DNA from: Persephonella sp. IF05-L8
Lineage (GTDB): Bacteria; Aquificota; Aquificia; Aquificales; Hydrogenothermaceae
Direction of reading: 5' to 3'
DNA length: 64,000 bases
Assembly (NCBI RefSeq): GCF_000703045.1
Contig: NZ_JNLJ01000001.1
Span: 773,501 to 837,500 of the forward strand
Shown here: positions 16,828 to 27,030 of the stretch, piece by piece
Numbering within the stretch: position 1 is the first letter of the stretch
Layout: every line of letters starts with the position of its first letter
Translations under genes and position numbers: made by a program
The notes under the pieces: model-generated
Told to the model about the DNA's origin: nothing
Databases searched by the model: none
What the model saw: only the letters and a program-made list of their open reading frames with translations

Positions 16828-18315
16828 TTATTTTGTTAATAAATTATAACCTGTTTTATTTTTTAAATACTTCTTTGCCACTTCTTTATCATCAAAATGG
16901 ATAGTCTTATTTCCTATTATCTGGTATGTTTCATGACCTTTCCCTGCTATCAGAATAATATCCCCTTTTTCTGCCATATTAATTGCCTTTTCTATAGCCT
17001 TTTCCCTATCAATTTCAACAAAAATATTTTTTTCAGAAGTTAATCCTGTTTTTATATCCCTGATAATATCCATAGGGTCTTCTGAACGGGGATTATCCGA
17101 GGTTATAACTACTATATCTGATAGTCTTTGTGCTATCTTTCCCATTAATGGTCTTTTTTCCCTGTCCCTGTCTCCACCTGCACCAAAAACTGTGATAACT
17201 CTTTTTTCTTTTATTTTATTTATGCTTTTTAAAACATTTTCCAGAGCATCTGGGGTATGGGCATAATCAATAATAACTTTAATGCCATTTCCTTCTACAA
17301 CCTCAAACCTACCCCTTACAGGTTTTATAAAAGGCGCTTTTTCAATTAAAAACTCAATAGGTATTCCTATCTCTATAAGCGTCAGCAATGCAGCTGCCAT
17401 GTTGTAAACATTAAAATCTCCAAGTAGTAAGCTTTTAATACCAAATCGTTTTCCTTTATACTCAAAATCTATACAGGTCTGGCTATCACATAGTTTATAA
17501 TCAACTATTCTTAAATCTGCATTAGGGTCTTTACCGTAAGAAACTGCATTTTTAAACTCTTTGATTAGTCTTTTACCATACTTATCATCTGCATTAATAA
17601 CGGCTGGTTTTTCTAAAGATAACTGTTCAAACAGCCTTCTCTTAGCCAGAAAATATTCCTCCAGTGTTTTGTGGTAATCCAGATGGTCATGGGAAAGATT
17701 TGTAAAAACTGCAGCATCAAACTCAGTGCTATATACTCTATACTGGTCTAAGGCATGGGAGGAAATTTCTGCAACCACAAACTCTGCACCTTTTTTCCTG
17801 AACCTGTCCAGTAAACTAAACCACTGAATAGCATCTGGGGTGGTTCTACCTTCTGAGATTACTTTATCCCTAATCTTATAGCCGGTTGTACCGATAATAC
17901 CTGTTGTTTTTCCATAAAACTCTAAAAAGTAGGCTATTATATGGGAAGTTGTTGTTTTCCCGTTTGTTCCTGTTATTCCGATGATTTTTAAAGCCCTGTC
18001 AGGATAACCATAAAATTTCCGTGCAGTTTCGGCCTGGGTTATTCTTGTGTTTTCCACCAGGATAATGTTTATCTGTGGATATCTGCTTTTTATATCCTCT
18101 GCAATTTTTCTATCCTGAACAACAACTGTTGTAGCTCCCTTTTTTATAGCATCAGGGATAAATTTATGTCCATCGGCAGTTATTCCTTTAATGGCAAAAA
18201 ATACAGAGCCTTTTTTTACATTACGGGAGTTATTTTCCAGAGATAAAACAGGTTTATCATTACCCTTATGAAAAATCTGTTTTTCTTCAAAAATTTCTTT
18301 TAGTTTCTTTTCCAT
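16828..18315 (-). CDS. murE: UDP-MurNAc-tripeptide synthetase
   Basis: Cytosolic Mur ligase adding the third residue of the peptidoglycan stem. The 495 aa protein has the P-loop GITGTNGKTTTSH (about 113-125), SSHALDQYRV, TNLSHDHLDYH, DYAHTPDAL and the substrate-selecting SDNPRSEDP. The DNPR motif marks meso-diaminopimelate-specific MurE, so the cell wall should contain meso-DAP, in line with a Gram-negative. It is the first gene of the murE-slt-ribE-channel run; spacing to slt is 3 bases. Confidence 0.96.
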   Translation of the reverse strand: MEKKLKEIFEEKQIFHKGNDKPVLSLENNSRNVKKGSVFFAIKGITADGHKFIPDAIKKGATTVVVQDRKIAEDIKSRYPQINIILVENTRITQAETARKFYGYPDRALKIIGITGTNGKTTTSHIIAYFLEFYGKTTGIIGTTGYKIRDKVISEGRTTPDAIQWFSLLDRFRKKGAEFVVAEISSHALDQYRVYSTEFDAAVFTNLSHDHLDYHKTLEEYFLAKRRLFEQLSLEKPAVINADDKYGKRLIKEFKNAVSYGKDPNADLRIVDYKLCDSQTCIDFEYKGKRFGIKSLLLGDFNVYNMAAALLTLIEIGIPIEFLIEKAPFIKPVRGRFEVVEGNGIKVIIDYAHTPDALENVLKSINKIKEKRVITVFGAGGDRDREKRPLMGKIAQRLSDIVVITSDNPRSEDPMDIIRDIKTGLTSEKNIFVEIDREKAIEKAINMAEKGDIILIAGKGHETYQIIGNKTIHFDDKEVAKKYLKNKTGYNLLTK

Positions 18316-18351
18316 GGCATAATTATCTTAAAAAATATACAGGAAAAATTT

Positions 18352-18963
18352 ATGAACTTTCTTTTTCATATCTACCTTTCGAAAGATGACCCTGAAGAAA
18401 TGATAGGAAATTTTCTTGGGGATTTTGTAAAAGCTGGTCAGGAAGATATTTTTCCGGAAAAAATTAAAAAAGGAATTCTGCTCCACAGAAAAATAGATGC
18501 TTTCTCAATGAGAAACAGCATTTTCAAAAACAGCAAAAACAGATTTCCCAAGGAAATAAAAAGATATTCAGGAATAGCCGTTGATGTGATATATGACCAT
18601 TTTTTAGCAAAACATTTTTCTAAAGTGGCAGGTAAAGATTTACTTGAATTTACCCAAAATTTTTATGAGCTTCTTTTACCAATTGAGCCAAAACCAGGGC
18701 GTCTAAAGGATATATTTCCATTTTTAAAAAGTGAAAACTGGCTTTACAGATACAGAGAGCCTGAATATATAGATTTTGTTTTCAAAAGAATATCAAACAG
18801 ATTTAAAAGGGATAGCAATCTAAGCCACTGCTACCCGATTTTCAGGCAAAACTATGACAAATTTGAACAGGATTTCTGGCAATTCCTACCACAAATAGAG
18901 GAATATGTTAAATCTCTAAGAGTTTCTCAATCGTCAGTTTCACACTCTCCCCTAAGGCTATAA
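18352..18963 (+). CDS. AcpH-like (DUF479) phosphodiesterase family protein
   Basis: 203 aa member of the AcpH/DUF479 family, all-helical HD-like proteins; the E. coli member removes 4'-phosphopantetheine from acyl carrier protein. Supporting segments are MNFLFHIYLS, MIGNFLGDFVKAG, GILLHRKIDAFS and DVIYDHFLAKHF, with the metal-ligand His/Asp residues of the family. Activity on ACP is by homology only. The last 56 bases overlap the convergent deacetylase-like gene. Confidence 0.85.
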   Translation: MNFLFHIYLSKDDPEEMIGNFLGDFVKAGQEDIFPEKIKKGILLHRKIDAFSMRNSIFKNSKNRFPKEIKRYSGIAVDVIYDHFLAKHFSKVAGKDLLEFTQNFYELLLPIEPKPGRLKDIFPFLKSENWLYRYREPEYIDFVFKRISNRFKRDSNLSHCYPIFRQNYDKFEQDFWQFLPQIEEYVKSLRVSQSSVSHSPLRL

Positions 18964-19828
18964 TGTTGTATCCACCTTCCAGCATAAACAGGAATGGAAC
19001 GTTTGCAGTTTTTAAAATATTCTCAACAATCTTTCCTATTCCTTCTGTGGAAACTTCAAGAAGTGTCAATGGGTCGTCCATATGAAGGTCATATCCAGCA
19101 GAAACCAGTATTATATCCGGATTAAATTCCTTTACCAGTGGCGGTAGTTCTTCTGAATAAACTTTTAGATAAACATCATCCCCTGTTCCTGCTGGCAGAG
19201 GAACATTATATGTATATCCGTATCCTTTTCCTTTACCTTTTTCCTCTTTTGAGCCTGTTCCTGGATAAAATGGATATTGATGGGTTGAGAAATAAAAAAC
19301 CGTATCATCTTCATAAAAAGCTTTCTGGGTTCCATTTCCATGGTGGGCATCAAAATCAATTATAAAAACCTTTTCAAATCCCTGTTTCTGTGCATATCTG
19401 GCGGCAATTGCTATATTGTTGAATATACAAAATCCCATTGCCTTGGCATACTCAGCGTGGTGTCCCGGTGGTCTAACAGCAGCAAAAACCCTTTCAACCT
19501 CACCATTTTTTATTCTGTCTATTGCTTCCAGCCCTGCTCCTGCCGCATACATTGCAGCTTCATAGCTAAAAATTGAACATCTTGTATCAGGGTCTAAATA
19601 AGTTCCACCTGCAGAGCATAAATCCATAATCTCCTGTGGATAATACGGGTCATGAATTAGGGCAATATCTTTTGCTGTAGCTTTTCTGGGTTTTATATGA
19701 ATTAGCTTGTCCTTTATTAAATCCACATACTCATTAATTGCCTCAAGTCTGTGGTGGTTTTCAGGATGTCCTTCCCCTGTATCATGTTTCAGATAAATAG
19801 GGTCGTATATATATCCTACCTTTCTCAT
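18908..19828 (-). CDS. Histone deacetylase-fold (AcuC/HDAC superfamily) protein
   Basis: Zinc-dependent deacylase of the arginase/deacetylase fold. The 306 aa protein has RPPGHHAE (catalytic His pair), DFDAHHGNGTQKAFY (Asp/His zinc ligands), FSTHQYPFYPGTG, SAGYDLHMDDPL (second Asp ligand) and MLEGGYN. Bacterial members act on acetylpolyamines or acetylated proteins such as acetyl-CoA synthetase; the substrate here is unknown. It overlaps the upstream NYN gene by four bases and the convergent AcpH-like gene by 56 bases. Confidence 0.93.
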   Translation of the reverse strand: MRKVGYIYDPIYLKHDTGEGHPENHHRLEAINEYVDLIKDKLIHIKPRKATAKDIALIHDPYYPQEIMDLCSAGGTYLDPDTRCSIFSYEAAMYAAGAGLEAIDRIKNGEVERVFAAVRPPGHHAEYAKAMGFCIFNNIAIAARYAQKQGFEKVFIIDFDAHHGNGTQKAFYEDDTVFYFSTHQYPFYPGTGSKEEKGKGKGYGYTYNVPLPAGTGDDVYLKVYSEELPPLVKEFNPDIILVSAGYDLHMDDPLTLLEVSTEGIGKIVENILKTANVPFLFMLEGGYNIIALGESVKLTIEKLLEI

Positions 19829-20487
19829 TTTTTGCTCCTTTTAAAAAGCTTTTTAAAGAATTTTTTAAGTTTATCAATAAGTTTTTCAGGCTCCTGTTTT
19901 TTCTCCTGATATAAAGGCACAGAGAATTTATGTTTTATATTGTCCAGCAGTATAAATTCATCACTTACCCTTCTAAGTTCATAGGAGCTTGTTTTTTTAA
20001 ATGCTGCTGTTTCTACCCTTTTCCCAAGCTCCTGTATTTTTTCAACAACAGGGACAAAATCGCTATCCCCACTTACCAGAATAGCTGTATCATAGCCATC
20101 TTTGAAAGCAAGACTTATCATATCTGTTGCAATTAATATATCTATTCCTTTTTCTATATATCCTTCTGGAGTTTTTTTAAGTGGAATAGTTTTTACCTTT
20201 ATTCCCAGATTTTGTAGTTCATTTAAAAATCCCTGCTGTTTTTTTAGTTGTTCTCTAATTTCTTTAGGTAAATCTCCAGAAGGCACCCCTGTATAAAAAT
20301 AAGCCCTTAGCAACCATCTATCTTTTTTCAGGATATCAATTAGCTTCTTATAATTTATCTTAATTTTCATTGCATTAATGGCATGGAACATATTTCCACC
20401 ATCTATAAATATAGCAACCCGTTCGTTAGGATATCTGTAAACAATCTTTTGATTTTTTTTCTTTTTTTTCTTAAACAGCCCTATCAT
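19825..20487 (-). CDS. NYN-domain (LabA/DUF88) putative RNase
   Basis: 220 aa protein with a PIN-like NYN domain (about 22-165). The acidic metal-binding residues sit in AIFIDGGNMFHAI, GIDILIATDM and ILVSGDSDFVPVV, which is the LabA/DUF88 pattern. Family members are thought to be metal-dependent RNases; the target is unknown. Both ends are very lysine-rich, which may help RNA binding. It lies 9 bases after tgt and overlaps the deacetylase-like gene, so RNA-related tgt and this gene are probably co-transcribed. Confidence 0.88.
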   Translation of the reverse strand: MIGLFKKKKKKNQKIVYRYPNERVAIFIDGGNMFHAINAMKIKINYKKLIDILKKDRWLLRAYFYTGVPSGDLPKEIREQLKKQQGFLNELQNLGIKVKTIPLKKTPEGYIEKGIDILIATDMISLAFKDGYDTAILVSGDSDFVPVVEKIQELGKRVETAAFKKTSSYELRRVSDEFILLDNIKHKFSVPLYQEKKQEPEKLIDKLKKFFKKLFKRSKK

Positions 20488-20496
20488 CTTTCTGCT

Positions 20497-21648
<1,152 letters not shown>

Positions 21649-21765
21649 TTAAGTAGTGTTTCTATTTTAAAATAATAATATTATTTAAAATAATAATGCG
21701 TTTTGAAATTTTTAACCTGCATGTTAATATCAAATAGCTTGTTTTAAAAATGGGGAGAGACGGCA

Positions 21766-22179
21766 ATGGAAATCTTAAAATGGGATAAGGAATTTGAACT
21801 TGGAATTCCTGAGATTGATGAACAGCATAAAAAGTTAGTGGATATATTAAATAGCTATTATACAGAGTTATCGCATAACACAAGTAAGGAAGAGGCGGTA
21901 GAACATTTTTTTGAAGATTTAGAAAATTACCTTATATCTCATCTACGATTTGAAGAGGAATTTATGGAAAAAATGGGTTATCAGGATTTAGAAAACCATA
22001 AAAAAGTCCATGATATGTTTATGAAACTATACTACGAAGAAAAAGAAAAATATTTAAAAGGAGATAAAAAAGCCCTTAATGAGCTTGTAGCTTTATCTTT
22101 ATCCTGGCTTTTAAACCATATTGCAAAAACAGACAGAAAATATGCTGAGTTTTATAAAAAACTAAACAATCAGACCTGA
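21766..22179 (+). CDS. Bacteriohemerythrin
   Basis: 137 aa single-domain hemerythrin, a four-helix bundle with a non-haem di-iron site that binds O2 reversibly. Ligand motifs are visible: DEQHKKLVDIL (His21), HLRFEEEFMEKMGY (HxxxE), ENHKKVHDMF (HxxxH) and NHIAKTDRKY (HxxxxD). The family's role is O2 storage, delivery or sensing in microaerophiles; none of these is shown here. It overlaps hisS convergently by 10 bases. Confidence 0.95.
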   Translation: MEILKWDKEFELGIPEIDEQHKKLVDILNSYYTELSHNTSKEEAVEHFFEDLENYLISHLRFEEEFMEKMGYQDLENHKKVHDMFMKLYYEEKEKYLKGDKKALNELVALSLSWLLNHIAKTDRKYAEFYKKLNNQT

Positions 22180-23405
22180 ATTTTGTCTTTCAAAACATCT
22201 ATAAGGTCGTCTATATTTTCAAAAATCTCCTGTTCCCCTGTTTCCATATCCTTTAGCTCAGGTTTTTCTGATACAAATACAACAAAACTTCCACCAAGTT
22301 TATTTGCTGTTTTCATTTTTGATTTTAGGCTTCCTTCTTTAAGAAGTAGCTCTGTTCTCATTCCATTATTTCTTAGCTTTTCTGCTGCTCTTAATGCCTG
22401 AATATTGAATTCGGAAATGACCGGTATCACAACCACAAGAGGTTTATCCTCTGGTAAGTTTTCCACCAGAAGCATTAATCTTTCTATCCCTGCTGCAAAT
22501 CCCAGTGCAGGGGTGTCGGGACCTCCAAGCTGTTTCACAAGGGTGTCGTATCTGCCGCCTGCAGCAACAGTTCCCTGTGCTCCAATTTTGTCTGTGATAA
22601 ACTCAAAGACCGTGTCTGTATAATAGTCCAGGCCTCTAACCAGTCTTGGATTTTCAACAAATTCTATGTTTAAGGCTTTTAAATATTCCTTTAGTTCTTC
22701 ATATCTTTTTAAACTCTCTTCCGAGAGGAAATCCATAAGAGCTGGTGCTTCTTTTGTGATTTCTTTACAGCCTTCAACTTTGCAGTCTAAAACTCTAAGG
22801 GGATTTCTTTCTATTCTGCTCTGGCAGTCTTCACATAAAAACTCCCTTTTACTTTCCAGAAATTCTCGGAGTACTTCCATATATTTTTTTCTACTTTCAA
22901 AATCCCCAAGTGTGTTAATCTCAAGTCTTACAGAAATCCCAAGGGCTTTCAGTATATCGTTTACCATCTTAATCAGCTCTGCATCTGCCATAGGGGAAGA
23001 AACCCCGAAAATCTCTGCACCAATCTGGTGAAACTGTCTGTATCTTCCTGCCTGAGGTCTTTCATATCTGAACATAGCACCTTCATAAAATAGTTTGTGG
23101 TATCCTCCCTGTGCATACATTCTTTCTTCAATATAGGCTCTGACTGCACTTGCTGTTCCTTCAGGTCTGAGGGCTACCTTTCTACCTCCTTTGTCTTCAA
23201 ATACATACATTTCCTTCTGAACTATATCTGTAGCTTCTCCTACCGACCTTACAAATAGGGAAACATCCTCAACATAAGGAAGAATTATTTCGCTGAAATT
23301 GTATTTCTCAAATATTTTTCTGGCAGTATCAACAACATATCTATATTTTTTTGCATTTTCTCCATATATATCCTGAAATCCTCTAATTTTTTTTATCTCA
23401 GACAA
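22170..23405 (-). CDS. hisS: Histidyl-tRNA synthetase
   Basis: Class II aminoacyl-tRNA synthetase, 411 aa. Motif 2 is YEGAMFRYERPQAGRYRQFHQIGAE in part (FRYERPQAGRYRQF), and the histidine-specific loops LVRGLDYYTDTVFEF and the motif 3 block PALGFAAGIERLML are present; an anticodon-binding domain follows (about 320-411). The gene stands alone between the hemerythrin and the decayed cassette. Confidence 0.97.
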   Translation of the reverse strand: MSEIKKIRGFQDIYGENAKKYRYVVDTARKIFEKYNFSEIILPYVEDVSLFVRSVGEATDIVQKEMYVFEDKGGRKVALRPEGTASAVRAYIEERMYAQGGYHKLFYEGAMFRYERPQAGRYRQFHQIGAEIFGVSSPMADAELIKMVNDILKALGISVRLEINTLGDFESRKKYMEVLREFLESKREFLCEDCQSRIERNPLRVLDCKVEGCKEITKEAPALMDFLSEESLKRYEELKEYLKALNIEFVENPRLVRGLDYYTDTVFEFITDKIGAQGTVAAGGRYDTLVKQLGGPDTPALGFAAGIERLMLLVENLPEDKPLVVVIPVISEFNIQALRAAEKLRNNGMRTELLLKEGSLKSKMKTANKLGGSFVVFVSEKPELKDMETGEQEIFENIDDLIDVLKDKIQV

Positions 23406-23435
23406 GTTTTCTCCTCCAGAGCTATTTTTACAAAA

Positions 23436-23630
23436 TTATAAACCAATTGCTGCTTTTACTTTTTGATAACAGACAGAACAGAAGAAATAACTCTTGCGGT
23501 CTGTATCAACTATTGAGTTTGAAAAATGCATCACACATTCAGGGTCAGGACAATGTCCAAGACCAAGGGTATGCCCTATTTCATGGACAGCCTCTTTAGT
23601 TATTCTACCAATAAAAATGAAAATCTGACC
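23436..23630 (-). pseudogene. 3' fragment of an archaemetzincin-like zinc protease gene
   Basis: A 60-codon open stretch without a start encodes the C-terminal part of archaemetzincin: [16 protein letters not shown] carries the HExxHxxGxxH zinc site and the extra Cys, followed by the conserved [12 protein letters not shown] and a CSVC pair. The N-terminal two thirds are missing; upstream this frame meets a TGA (23633-23631). The upstream ORF overlaps it in another frame. This looks like the remnant of a deletion rather than a working gene; it could be a frameshifted fusion with the upstream ORF, but that ORF does not resemble an archaemetzincin N-terminus. Confidence 0.75.
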
Positions 23631-23941
23631 TCAAATTTTGCAAGTGTTTCTCCCAAGGCTTCTTCAGGTGGATTACCTTCTCTTATTTTTTCTTTATATG
23701 CTATATATGATAGTGCTATATCAGCAGCTATGAATTTTCCCTGTAAAGCATTCCTTAAAGCTCTTGTGTCTATTATGTATTTTTCCCCATTTAACTCAAC
23801 ATAACCCCAATCTGCAAGTTCATTGAAAAAGGTTTGTACCATCCCTACGAAGTCATTGACATCAATTTCTCTTAATCTTTCCCATAAAGATTGATTATCA
23901 TTAGTGCCAACTGGTTGATTTTGGTTTGCATTTGCCGCCAT
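23600..23941 (-). CDS. Hypothetical protein, probably with an altered 3' end
   Basis: Not recognised. 113 aa, starting ATG with a strong GGGAGG site. The first 105 residues look like a folded acidic protein ([20 protein letters not shown], then [14 protein letters not shown]). The last few residues (RFSFLLVE) lie over the archaemetzincin fragment in a different frame, so the natural C-terminus may have been replaced at a deletion junction near 23615-23635. It follows the broken PH-like gene by 22 bases and is the best-preserved member of the decayed cassette. Confidence 0.55.
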   Translation of the reverse strand: MAANANQNQPVGTNDNQSLWERLREIDVNDFVGMVQTFFNELADWGYVELNGEKYIIDTRALRNALQGKFIAADIALSYIAYKEKIREGNPPEEALGETLAKFEVRFSFLLVE

Positions 23942-23963
23942 AAATACTTACCTCCCTCTTTAG

Positions 23964-24562
23964 TTAGAATATATTTAAATCCCACATACTATCTTTATTT
24001 TTTTTAAATTTCTTTGTAAAAGTAACTATCCCAAAAGCTGCAAAAAGATTTTTTGACCTACCTGATTTTTGACTTAAAAACTCAGCAACTTTAGATATAT
24101 CCTCCCGTGGTAAAAACATTATAGGAAAAATTATCCCTCTTAGAGCTTTTAAAAACCTACAATTACAAATAAGTATCCCAAAACTATTGTGTGCATAATA
24201 CGCAGTATCAAAATATACTACCTTATCTCCAAAAATAGGTAGTTTTTTAAAGACTTTTACTTTTTTTCTATCCTATCTTCATATACTTCAAATTTTTTTG
24301 TATTTAATGCATCTACATATATATATAGATAGATAAATACAAAAAACCAAAACAGAATTTTAGTAAATAAATATTCATAATAGCTTTCATTAGGCTACTG
24401 AGTATAATAAAGCGCTGCCGAACCAAACAGAAATAAACCAAAGGCTAAAAAAACAAACCAAGCTACTAATTTTTTCTTATGGTATCTTACAACCAAAACA
24501 GGTTTATCATGCTGGATTTCTTGATTATTATTTTCTGCTTTTATGTTTTCTTTGTTTTCCAT
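23964..24562 (-). pseudogene. Broken two-helix membrane protein with a PH-like cytosolic domain
   Basis: Reading from ATG 24562 (GAGG upstream), one frame gives a charged N-terminus, a helix (VAWFVFLAFGLFLFGSAA), then an in-frame TAG at 24397-24395. The same frame continues with a second helix (ILFWFFVFIYLYIYV) and KKFEVYEDRIEK, then shifts at a run of seven A (24267-24261) into a frame running to TAA 23964. With one extra A and no TAG it would be a single 199-residue protein. EVYEDRIE and the strand-rich region after it resemble a bacterial PH domain. I infer one original gene with two lesions. Confidence 0.65.
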
Positions 24563-24583
24563 TATATTCCTCATTTATTAGTG

Positions 24584-24951
24584 TTAATTCGCCAGATATC
24601 CCCCAAGAGAATGCCCTACTGCATAAACATTATCGCTTTCGCTTATTAATCCGTTATCTTTTAAATCGTTTATCCATTCCTGTGCTACTTTTAACTGTTC
24701 AGGAGCTTTTCCCATTAAAATATCAAGATCATTTGCTAAATCTTTAATATTTCTTTTTCCTTCTGTTCCTCTAATAACTATGTATTTATTCCCCTGTCCA
24801 TCCTCAGCTAAAAATGCATATGCCCCTGTCTCCGTGTCGTTTAGAACCTTTTTTACAGTAAAGGTTTTGTCTCATAAGTAATTGTATTATCAGTTTTACT
24901 TTTTTCGCTACTATTTGGGTTCAGATTAAAATATACGGTATATATATTTAT
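24584..24951 (-). pseudogene. Fragment of a lipase/alpha-beta hydrolase-like gene, frameshifted
   Basis: A start-less stretch encodes a segment with YIVIRGTEGKRNIKDLAND and a nucleophile elbow VGHSLGGYLA, as in class 3 lipase/DUF2974-type hydrolases, then stops (TAA 24586-24584) right after the elbow, so the rest of the catalytic domain (Asp, His) is missing. Near 24865-24868 a run of four A needs one more A to join the upstream frame (NPNSSEKSKTDNT) to TVKKVLND. No start codon is visible. It is therefore truncated at both ends and frameshifted. Confidence 0.65.
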
Positions 24952-24991
24952 GCCACCCCTATATATAAAAATATATTTGATTATAAAAACT

Positions 24992-25020
24992 TTGATTTTT
25001 CCAGAAAAACCCTTTAAAAT
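24992..25020 (+). promoter_or_regulatory. Sigma-70 type promoter for the fumarate reductase/succinate dehydrogenase pair
   Basis: TTGATT, 17-base spacer, TAAAAT, ending 40 bases before the ATG at 25061. It lies between the decayed cassette and the first gene of the pair. Confidence 0.55.
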
Positions 25021-25060
25021 TAAACAATCACTGCTTATTTCAAAAGGAAGAGGTGGGACA

Positions 25061-26125
25061 ATGGAAAAGTTTAAACTTAAAGTGTTCAGATATGACCCTA
25101 CGAAAGATACCGAACCTTATTACAAAACCTATGAACTTCCTGTTGAAAAAGGAATGACTGTTCTTGCTGCACTCTTTAAAGCAAAAGAAGAACAAGACCC
25201 AACAATATCTTTTCGTTATAACTGTCGTGCTGCTATCTGTGGTTCCTGTGCAATGAGAATAAACGGCCATGCAACACTGGCATGTAAAGTTCAGATTACA
25301 CATCTCCTTGAAAAATATCAGACAGATACAATTACAGTTGAGCCTATAGGAAATGTAAAACCACTTAAAGACCTGATTTATGATATGGACTGGCTTGTGG
25401 ACAAACTCAAAAAAGTTAAACCATGGTTTATCCCAAAAGAACCACCTCCAAAAGACGGAACAGAATACAGACAAGACCCTTATGACCATCACAGAATAGA
25501 TTTTGCCTCAGATTGTATTCTATGTGCTTCATGTATGTCTGACTGTAATGCATTAAAAGCCAATAAAGATTTCTTAGGTCCTATGGTTCATTCAAAGGCT
25601 TACAGATTTATAGCAGATACAAGAGATGGTGAAAAAAAGGCAAGATTTGAAGCAATATTAGAAGATTTCAACCTTGAATGGTGCGTCAGATGTATGGAAT
25701 GCACAACAAGATGTCCAAAAGAAGTTCAACCTTATGAAAACATAATCAGACTTAGAATAATGGCAGCAGAAGCTGGATACAAAACGCCAGGAGAAATCCA
25801 CGCAGAAATATTTGAACAGGATATATACAATAGAGGTCTTTTAAATGAAATGCTGCTACCAATGAGACAGGAAGGAATTCTTGGTGCTATCAAAAGGGCA
25901 CCATTTGGTATAAAAATGATGCTCAAAGGGAAAGTTAATTATGCAGATTTCTTTGGAGGACATAAAATAAAAAGACTTGATGAAGTTCAGAAAATATATG
26001 AAGTGGCTAAGCAAAAGGAAAAAGAGGTCAAAATTAGACTTCCACAGATTATGGGTGTTATTTATGAAGATAAAAGAAAAACAAGAAAAAGACTTAACTA
26101 TGCAGAAACTGGAGGTAATGAGTAA
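25061..26125 (+). CDS. Fumarate reductase/succinate dehydrogenase iron-sulfur subunit (non-classical)
   Basis: Electron-transfer subunit of a fumarate reductase or succinate dehydrogenase. From ATG 25061 (354 aa; GAGGTGGG upstream) it has a 2Fe-2S ferredoxin domain (Cys55, 60, 63, 75), then Cys152-155-158-162 and Cys208-211-214-218. The third set is CxxCxxCxxxCP with four cysteines, so it should hold a second 4Fe-4S centre rather than the 3Fe-4S of classical enzymes. A C-terminal extension of about 130 residues follows. The SdhE-like gene overlaps its stop by one base. In Aquificota this type serves the reductive TCA cycle. No flavoprotein gene is adjacent. Confidence 0.9.
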   Translation: MEKFKLKVFRYDPTKDTEPYYKTYELPVEKGMTVLAALFKAKEEQDPTISFRYNCRAAICGSCAMRINGHATLACKVQITHLLEKYQTDTITVEPIGNVKPLKDLIYDMDWLVDKLKKVKPWFIPKEPPPKDGTEYRQDPYDHHRIDFASDCILCASCMSDCNALKANKDFLGPMVHSKAYRFIADTRDGEKKARFEAILEDFNLEWCVRCMECTTRCPKEVQPYENIIRLRIMAAEAGYKTPGEIHAEIFEQDIYNRGLLNEMLLPMRQEGILGAIKRAPFGIKMMLKGKVNYADFFGGHKIKRLDEVQKIYEVAKQKEKEVKIRLPQIMGVIYEDKRKTRKRLNYAETGGNE

Positions 26126-27009
26126 TGGCTGAATTAAAATATGCATTTTATACAGGATGTTCTGCAAAAGGTGTAGCTCCTGAGCTTTATAATTCCACAA
26201 AGCTTGTGGCAGAAAAACTTGGAATGGAGCTTATAGAACTGGAAGCTGCAACATGCTGCGGTGCTGGAGCTGTTCAGGAGAAAGATGAATTTCTGGCACT
26301 TACAATAAATGCAAGAAACCTTGCCCTCGCTGAAGAGCTTGGTCTTGATATGCTTACTATCTGTAACACATGCACACTTATGCTTAGAGAAACAAAATTC
26401 AAACTGGATAATGACCCAGAACTAAAAGAAGCAGTTAATGAAGTATTAAGAGAAGCAGGACTTGAATACAAGGGAACTTCAGAAGTTACTCACTTCCTCT
26501 GGGAAGTTATTGATGGTGTTGGACTGGATAAAATTAAAGAGATGGTTGTAAGACCACTTAAGGACTTTAATATAGCACCATTTTATGGCTGTCATATCAT
26601 AAGACCTCCGTATCTGATTGGATATGAAGACCCAGATAATCCAAAATCAATAGAAATGATAATAGAGGCTTTAGGTGGAAATCCTGTAGACCACACAGCA
26701 AGACTTGCCTGCTGTGGTTTTCACTCATTCTGGTCAGCAGAAGACAAAGTAACCCTTAAACTTACAGCAATGGATGCAGCATCTGCAAAAGAAGAAAAAG
26801 CAGACTTTATGGTAACACCTTGTCCACTCTGCCATACACAGCTTGATGCAATGCAGGAAGAAGCAGAAGAAAGAATTGGAGTTAATATAGGAATGCCAGT
26901 ATTGCACCTTCCCCAAATGATAGGACTGGCAATAGGGTTTAAACCCCATGAACTTGGACTTGATAAGCATGTAATATCTACAAAAGAAATCATCAGAAAA
27001 GTAGCATAA
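26125..27009 (+). CDS. CCG-domain subunit (SdhE/HdrB-like) of fumarate reductase/succinate dehydrogenase
   Basis: 294 aa with two cysteine-rich CCG domains. The first has YTGCSAKG (Cys12), ATCCGAGAV and CNTC; the second has YGCHIIRP, ACCGFHSFW and CPLCHTQ. This is the HdrB/SdhE pattern, known to bind an unusual iron-sulfur centre and to replace haem b membrane anchors in non-classical succinate:quinone reductases, or to form thiol-linked fumarate reductases. It is translationally coupled to the iron-sulfur subunit and ended by a good terminator, so the two genes are a complete unit. Confidence 0.9.
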   Translation: MAELKYAFYTGCSAKGVAPELYNSTKLVAEKLGMELIELEAATCCGAGAVQEKDEFLALTINARNLALAEELGLDMLTICNTCTLMLRETKFKLDNDPELKEAVNEVLREAGLEYKGTSEVTHFLWEVIDGVGLDKIKEMVVRPLKDFNIAPFYGCHIIRPPYLIGYEDPDNPKSIEMIIEALGGNPVDHTARLACCGFHSFWSAEDKVTLKLTAMDAASAKEEKADFMVTPCPLCHTQLDAMQEEAEERIGVNIGMPVLHLPQMIGLAIGFKPHELGLDKHVISTKEIIRKVA

Positions 27010-27010
27010 A

Positions 27011-27030
27011 TAGAGGGCTTGAGCCCTCTA
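27011..27030 (+). terminator. Rho-independent terminator after the CCG-domain gene
   Basis: TAGAGGGC-TTGA-GCCCTCTA, a perfect 8-bp stem directly after the stop codon, followed by a pyrimidine-rich stretch. Confidence 0.75.

Noticed and set aside
24950-25060. N-terminal extension of the fumarate reductase iron-sulfur subunit
   Set aside because: The extra 37 residues do not fit the ferredoxin domain, cover a good promoter, and ATG 25061 has a strong ribosome-binding site.
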